A stretch of DNA of 64,000 bases from Pogostemon cablin (lineage: Eukaryota; Streptophyta; Magnoliopsida; Lamiales; Lamiaceae): assembly GCA_023678885.1 (NCBI GenBank), contig CM042996.1:6320602-6384601 (forward strand), given 5' to 3'. Shown in pieces: positions 57,608-64,000 of the stretch (position 1 is the first letter of the stretch; each line of letters opens with the position of its first letter). A model generated the notes under the pieces. It made no database searches and was not told the origin of the DNA. It saw only the letters and a program-made list of their open reading frames with translations. Made by a program: the position numbers and the translations under genes.

Positions 57608-59010
57608 TTACTGTAAATTTCTAAAAATTTCACCAAACACAACATTAACTGTATTGTTTATTGCTTTTCCTTCTTCATCCAGACAAAATATTTTTAGGTC
57701 TGCCCTACTCTTAACCCTGGAGAGCTCTACATATAACTGATCATGTGTAAAAACATATTTCATTAGGAAAACTCCAACACTCGATAATGATTGTCCCTGA
57801 CTCTTGTTTATAGTCATCGCAAAACAAACCAACAATGGAAACTGTCTCCTTTGAAACATAACTGGTAGTGTGTTATCCGTTGGACTCAAAATCATTCTAG
57901 GAATTAATACCAAGCACTCTTTATTTTTACCACCTACTATCTTCGCTTCAATAACCTGAATTCTCAATTTAGTTACTATCAATCTAGTTCCATTGCGTAA
58001 TCCTGAAGCTATATCAATGTTTCTGAGGAACATTATTGGAACTCCTATCTTAAGTACCAAAACATGATTAGGGAGTCCAGTACACTTAAGAGAATTCAAA
58101 AAATCTTCCGAATATAGAGTATTAGTGTTGGGTGATCTATCATTTGGATATATTTTATCTGAACTAAGATATTCTCTTACTTTCCTAGAAAACATATTTA
58201 GCATGTGGTCATTGACAGTCTCTACCACTCTATGTGTAGGAGCTAGAATTGCTCTATCCTCAAAATATCTTGGTGTATTGCAATTTTCCAATAATGATGG
58301 ATATATACTGTTAACAATAGCATCCACTGGGTTCTCGTCGTTCAATATTAGTAGGTCCGAAGGGATCTCAATTGTGTACTATCTATCATTACCTTGTCCA
58401 ACATCACCATTACCAACATTCAATATCCAATCAGAGAACTCGGCAATATCATGTTCATTATTTTCAAGATCATTTCTTTCAGAACGTAGCCTCATATTTT
58501 TTGTGAGTGTTAGCACCGTACAATCATCCCATATGCTCGAAGAGTTGATTGTTGCTGATATTATATTCTCGCGGGTGCCTTTTGTAACCACAGGCAAATT
58601 TGTCTAAAATCTCCACCAAAAACCACCGTTTTCACTCCAAATAGTTTTTCTTCTATATAAGGTTAATCAACCTCGTAATGTCTCTCAAACTCCTATCAAG
58701 AGCCTCAAAATAATACCTCTTTACCATTGGCGCTTCATCTCATATAATGAGACTACTTTTTTGAAGCAATGTGCACAATTCACTTCCGAGCTTAATATTG
58801 CACGTGGACTTTTCATTCACCTTCAAATGTATTGCAAATCTAGAGTGGGCGGTTCGTCCTCCTGGAAGAAGAAGCGCTGCTATTCCACTCGAAGCTACAT
58901 TAATAACGATACGACCGTCTTTTCTCAAAGCAGCAGATAATGTGTTCCAAATAAAAGTTTTTCATGTTCCCCCGAATCCATAAAGAAAGAACATTTCTCC
59001 GTTATTGCTG
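57608..59010 (-). pseudogene. Helitron Pif1-type helicase, decayed
   Basis: From right to left on the minus strand: FFLYGFGGT then a stop codon where the P-loop glycine should be, then KTFIWNTLSAALRKDGRIVI and ASSGIAALLLPGGRTAHSRF. SLII is followed by a stop in place of the tryptophan of WDEAPM (Walker B). VVFGGDFRQI marks motif III, followed by a -1 frameshift. Then LPVVTKGTRENI-like, ILAPTHRVVETVND, TGLPNHVLVLKIGVPIMFLR, FAMTINKSQGQSLSSVGVFL and HDQLYVELSRVKSRADLKIF complete the helicase. In Helitrons this domain is fused to a Rep nuclease and unwinds donor DNA during rolling-circle transposition. No Rep domain was found to the right. Confidence 0.9.
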
Positions 59011-59018
59011 GTTATTTT

Positions 59019-59245
59019 TTTCTTTAGAAAATAAAGGGTACACATCTTTATATTAAAGGGTATATAATTTAACATAAAATTCTAAAGGCGCACGGAGTGT
59101 TGTCCATGCGCCCGGATACACAATAATTTTCTTTAGAAAATAAAGGGTATACATCTTTATACTAAAGGGTAAACAATTTAACACAAAATTCTAAATACGC
59201 ACAGAATGTGGTCTGTGCGCCCGGGCGCACGCAAGCCTCACTCAT
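59019..59245. repeat. Tandem duplication, period about 115 bp, at the broken helicase end
   Basis: The phrase TTTCTTTAGAAAATAAAGGG occurs at about 59017 and again at about 59131. Both units end in GYGCGCCCGG. The first unit begins exactly where the helicase reading frame is lost. Confidence 0.8.
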
Positions 59246-60050
59246 TAAATTATTTAAAATAAAATATTAGTTATGTTATTAAAATTATAAATAAATAAGA
59301 GAAAATAAAAAATTAATATTTAGAATAATAAATTATTTAAAATAAAATATTAATTATAAGATTAATGTGAGATTGGCACATGTACAAATTTTATTGTGGT
59401 TGTCATAATAAATTACTTAAAATAGGACATATTAAATAAATTAATATTTGAAATATTATATTAAATTACTTAAAATTAATGTTAATTACAAGATTAAATT
59501 AAATATTAATTAAGAGCTTAATATTCGTTCCAAACCTGGAACCTTTTAGTTTTGCTATATAGTATTTGTTTCAATACAATACTCATTTTTTATCAATTTT
59601 GTCCCATAACTTTTGTTTTAATTATTAATTTTTACTTGTTGTAATTTTGTCTCAAAATATTACTTTTTATCTCTATAAAACTCATAAATAAAATTGATCA
59701 TTTTTAGGTTTAAATAACCATTTTAGAGAAAAGTTAAAAGTTATGATTTTATTTGTAGGTAAAATTAAAATTTTGAGACTATTTTAAAAAAATTAATTTT
59801 GTATGAGAAAATTTAGATTCTGAATTCTTATTCTTGTTGTGGCGCATGTCTATTTGATATGAAAAATAGAGTTGGTAATGGTATTGAAATAAATATTAAT
59901 TCTTGATTTTAGAAAAGTTTGAAGGATAGAATTGATAATAGAATTAAAATAATCATTCATAGTTTCATAAAAATTATGATAATCTAAATCTGCAGTTATT
60001 ATAAAATTTATGAATAAATTCTAAGTATTTCATGAAGTAATAGGTTTTGT
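59246..60050. other. AT-rich spacer
   Basis: No gene. An imperfect inverted pair around 59600-59780 (TTTTGTCTCAAAATA and AAAATTTTGAGACTA) hints at a decayed small element, but borders could not be set. Confidence 0.4.
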
Positions 60051-60053
60051 TTC

Positions 60054-62200
60054 TTAAAATTGATCATCTTCAACTTTTACTTGAATCATCCTTTTATTCG
60101 TGGCCGGCATTTGAGTCTGATCCAGAGAATTATCTTCATCATCATCAATAGTCTCAAAGTCAACCAATTTACGCTTCCCTTTTGGAGTACTCATTTTATT
60201 TGAAAAACATCATTCATGGAGGATCCTAAAGGCTGTATGTAAACATAAAAATACCAGTATAATATAACAGTTAGAAAAGATGGAGCTAATCACCATAAAT
60301 GCATTTTTAATTTTGAACTTCAATACCTTTTTCGCTTTTGATCTATTCGTTATAACCTTGATCATAGTAAGATCTGAAGATACTTTCATCACAGTGTATA
60401 CATTCCATTGACTACTTATATTTTTTTCAGAGATATGGAATCTAAAGATGAACTTCGAACCAATAAGAGTGTCAAGCTCTTTAGGAAATGATCCAACCAA
60501 GTCCAACTAATAAAAAAATAAAAAAGAATTATAATAAAACATAGGATAGGTATAACAGGTGTGTTGTATTTTGCAAACTAAATTCTAATTTATGTCATAT
60601 CTTTCAGTCATATGAAAATTTGTAATATGTGAAATTTGATTAATGCAATTCTATTCTTTATATATGTCAGTATATGAAAATTATAAAATATCTTCTCAAG
60701 ATTTTCAATGGGTTCGGCTGCTGTTTTTCCAATGATTGGCCTAATTTCTCTATTAAATACTATAAAGGAAGTACTCTCAATTTCATCAGCAACCTTGAGA
60801 TGAATTTTATATCTGTTGAAATGAAAAATAACTTAATAAAATTTTATTTGTCATTTTAAAAGAAAAAAGTAAATTTAAAAAAATATGTTAACCTTTCAAA
60901 GAAAAAAATAAAACTTATTGTGGCACAGGTATTGGTATGTCCTGCTTACACTTCTCACAGTAATGGACTCCAGATTTATCAATAACTTTCTTGGTATATT
61001 TGTTACATCCATTATAGTACCATTCATATTGAGTTTGAATCCTTTGGGCATTTGCAACAACAATGCAATAGCTTTCCTAAAATTCCATGATGAAAATATA
61101 AATTAACATAAGTTATACAATAATTGTAATGCATTTTAATCTTTGTAGCAAAAATATTTTAAAACAAAAAAATTATAATGGAATATTTACATCCTTGATG
61201 TCTTGAATTTCTACAAGATAGATCACTTCTACATCTGGTGTAAATTCTTCAAAGACGAAGCTTCTACCAATATGATTTATATGAGACTGTCCATACAATC
61301 TATCATGTCCTATTAAACACATGCTACATTTTCAAATGCCTAAATATTAAAATTTATAGATATATATTTTTTAAAAGAAAAAATCACTAAATGTAATGTA
61401 TAGATTTAGCGCGTACCTCTTTCGAAAATCATGAACTTATTTTATATCTTCATTAATTGTTATCCTTGTTGCATTCCAAGAATTTGATATGTTTTTTCCT
61501 ATAGCATATTTCAAAGAAAGTATGATTTAAATTTTCATATAATAATAATTATTATTATTGTTAAAACATATCTAAGAAATTAGAGGACAAATAATATATG
61601 ATTAATGGCTAAATATATTAGAATAAACATCTAATGACATCTAAATACATACAGAATTATATATAAATAAAATGAGTTTAAAAAAATATACCTCTATATT
61701 TATTGTTGATTTTGGCATACTCAATAACAATAATAAGTTTTTGTTTGAATTGTTCCTCTTGTATTGCATCAATTGTTTTGTATATTCTCCCCGCAATGTA
61801 CAATTCATGATTGTGTGTCTTAAATTGATGTTAAAATTTTAATTAAAAAAATATTAAACATAAAAATTGAGTTAAAAAAAATATGAATAAATATTTTAAA
61901 AGAAAGTTACCGTTCATCTTCAAGCTCAATATAAATTTTATCTGTATGCTTGCTCTTTGCACTAACACAAATTATATCTCCTATTTTTACCACCAAAACA
62001 ATTATGTCTGTTGATATTGTCATTGTAAGAAAAAATAGAACCAATTTTTTTTAAAAGTATAATTAGTTTCTATTAAAAAAATAATAATAAACTTTTAAAA
62101 CATACCTATGAGTATTGTATCTCTAGTATTTTCTTGAGAATTGATTGTTCAAAATCAATAAAATTCAAGCCAGTTTTGTTGGTTTCCAATGGCGAAGTCA
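60054..62200 (-). pseudogene. RPA70-like single-strand DNA-binding protein gene fragment
   Basis: Minus-strand exon-like blocks read as plant RPA1/Helitron RPA. Near 61520-61420 NISNSWNATRITINEDIK is followed by a stop then VHDFRK. At 61330-61195 GRSFVFEEFTPDVEVIYLVE. At 61085-60925 the zinc-ribbon part YEWYYNGCNKYTKKVIDKSG then YCEKCKQDIPIPVP, with one of four cysteines replaced by tyrosine. At 60812-60674 YKIHLKVADEIESTSFIVFN, REIRPIIGKTAAEPIE. At 60506-60294 LVGSFPKELDTLIGSKFIF and onward. At 60194-60054 a hydrophilic tail with KRKLVDFETIDDDEDN. RPA coats single-stranded DNA, and many plant Helitrons carry such a gene beside Rep/helicase. The stop and a doubtful splice donor near 60918 indicate decay. 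It could instead be a host-derived RPA fragment. Confidence 0.7.
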
Positions 62201-62870
62201 ATCACACCAACGTTTAATTTTGGATGTTCAACTTGAATTCATGATTTGTAATAAGGATCGACCCAATATTTTCAGCAACACAAAAATTTGATATAATATA
62301 TGTTTCCCTTCACTTAACAATTTCTCAAATTTTGAGATGTGATTATAGCGAATTGTTGTTTGAATCTTCGAACCCTACACATATAATATAACAATAATTA
62401 AATAAAAAACCTTATCATGTTAATAATCTAAAAGTTGTAAAAATATAAAATATACCGTATACTTAAAGAATATTTAATCATTATAATCAACTAAAATTTA
62501 CCTTTTCATATATTATCAAGGTATGATATCCAAAGTCTCAAGCATTTAACTTTAATTCGTCAAGTTTCATTTTGCATAGTAATTTCAGACATTGGATCAT
62601 AAATTGATGACATGATTTAATAAAGAAAAAAAGAAACAGTATAAAGATTGCAATTGAGGTAAAAAAATTTCACTGTAGATGAATATTGATCGATTGTATT
62701 ATGTCATATACAATGAATTTATATTATAAATATGGCAATAAATAATTTAAAATCAACACCAAAATTATTTTAAAAATAATAAATTTTAATAATATACTCC
62801 ATCTTTCCTAAAATTATTAAAACTTAATTTAAATAATCAAACAACAACAAAAGTTTTTTGTTTCTTCATA
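62201..62870. other. Decayed upstream RPA-like region and AT-rich sequence
   Basis: Weak RPA N-terminal resemblance may extend to about 62600, but frames are too broken to annotate. Confidence 0.3.
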
Positions 62871-64000
62871 AATTTACCAAAAATTTATAACTAATCGATT
62901 GTACAATGCCTTAATTAAAATTTATATGCTAAATATGGAAATAAATAATTTAAAATCCAATGAAAATAAATAATTTAAAATACACCCAAAATTTATAGAT
63001 TAAATCAAAAATATTTAAAGTATTAAATTTATACATAAACTTTTATAAGAAAATTACTTAAAATAATATTAATAAAATTACTAAAAATAATATTATTACA
63101 TAATACTATAAATTTACCAAAACTTTATAATTAATTGATTCGATTGTACTATGTCTTAATTAAAATTTATATGCTAAATATGGAAATAAATAATTTAAAA
63201 TACACACCAAATTTACAGATTAAATCAAAAATATTTAAGGTATTAAATTTAACTACTTACATAAACTTTTACTAGAAAATTACTTAAAATAATATTAAGA
63301 AAATTACTTAAAATAACATTATTACATAATACTATAAATTTACCAAAACTTTATAACGATTGTACCATACCTTAATTAAAATGTATATGCTAAATATGAA
63401 AATAAATAATTTAAAACCCAATAAAAATAAATAATTTACCAAAAATTTATAACTAATTGATTGTATCATACCTTAATTAAAATGTATATGCTAAATATGA
63501 AAATAAATAATTTAAAATTCACACAAAATTTATGGATTAAATAAAAAATATTTAAAGTATTAAATTAAATTACTTATATAAACTTAAAATAATATTATTA
63601 TGTATTAATGGTAGGATTATTAGATATTTAAATTAAGATGTATTAATGGTAGGATTACAAAGTATTAACTATTTTAAATGAAATTAAATATAATAAACAT
63701 TAATTGTGGGATCAACGTGGGAGCGCCACATACATAAATTTTTCAAGGAGCAACGTGGCACCGCCACCTCACAATTTAAAAAAAATATTTTTGGCAAGCA
63801 CTTGTAAATTATGAAAATAAATAAAATAATTTAAAATTCAATGAAAATAAATAATTTACCAAAACTTTATAAATAATCGATTGTATCATACCTTAATTAA
63901 AATGTATATGCTAAATATGAAAATAAATAATTTAAAATTCAAAGAAAATAAATAATTTAAAATTCACACAAAATTTATGGATTAAATAAAAAAATATTTA
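62870..64000. repeat. AT-rich direct repeat array reaching the window edge
   Basis: A unit with AATTTACCAAAAMTTTATAA, then CGATTGTA and CCTTAATTAAAATKTATATG, followed by ATTTAAAAT words, recurs at about 62871, 63112, 63337, 63430 and 63850. Spacings vary from about 95 to 420 because of internal deletions and short insertions. A GC-richer island (TGGGAGCGCCACATAC) lies at 63716-63765. No coding potential. The array continues beyond the window. Confidence 0.75.

Overview
This is a plant nuclear genomic window, almost certainly from a eudicot. It has GT-AG spliced genes, chromovirus, copia and Athila/Tat-like LTR retrotransposons, CACTA, Mutator-like, hAT-like and Stowaway-type DNA elements and Helitron sequence, in a very AT-rich background. 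No rRNA, tRNA, CRISPR or prokaryote-type operon is visible. The only clearly intact host gene is an ARV1-family gene (ER lipid/sterol homeostasis) of nine coding exons on the minus strand at 12973-16273. A probable carboxylesterase fragment lies beside it.

Layout. 1-4644: 3' part of a gag-only LTR retrotransposon on the plus strand with its 3' LTR. 4645-10876: a broken copia element (LTR fragment, primer-binding site, GC-rich leader, decayed pol) interrupted by a second LTR of the first family and ending in an inverted piece that holds the pol C-terminus and LTR start. 10877-12900: a Stowaway-like MITE, a TIR element with a GC-rich core, an (AT)n tract and a gene fragment with a tandem duplication. 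12973-17130: the ARV1 gene and a probable 5' non-coding exon. 17131-21684: MITEs, a Helitron-type 3' end and a long AT-rich repeat array.

21690-45105: a minus-strand chromovirus (307-bp LTRs, target duplication GAGGA) split by two independent insertions. The first is a 10.1-kb CACTA transposon (24509-34632, duplication AAT), which itself contains a solo LTR. The second is an 8-kb gag-protease-only LTR element (35043-43024, duplication CTTAG). 45111-46354: flanking DNA with a hAT-like element sitting in one copy of a tandem repeat. 46355-56375: a complete but decayed Tekay-type chromovirus (duplication GGAGT). 56381-64000: a small TIR element, a Helitron 3' end, a decayed Pif1-type Helitron helicase, an RPA70-like gene fragment and an AT-rich repeat array running to the window edge.

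How the parts work together. The retroelement genes follow the order gag-protease-RT-RNase H-integrase, and almost all carry stops or frameshifts, so they are relics. The CACTA element had a TNP2 transposase gene and a second gene ending in a Ulp1-type cysteine protease. Its transposase is deleted in the middle, while the protease exons look intact. The Helitron zone pairs a Pif1 helicase with an RPA-like single-strand DNA-binding protein, as expected for rolling-circle elements, but no Rep domain was found. Nested target duplications give a clear order of insertion events.
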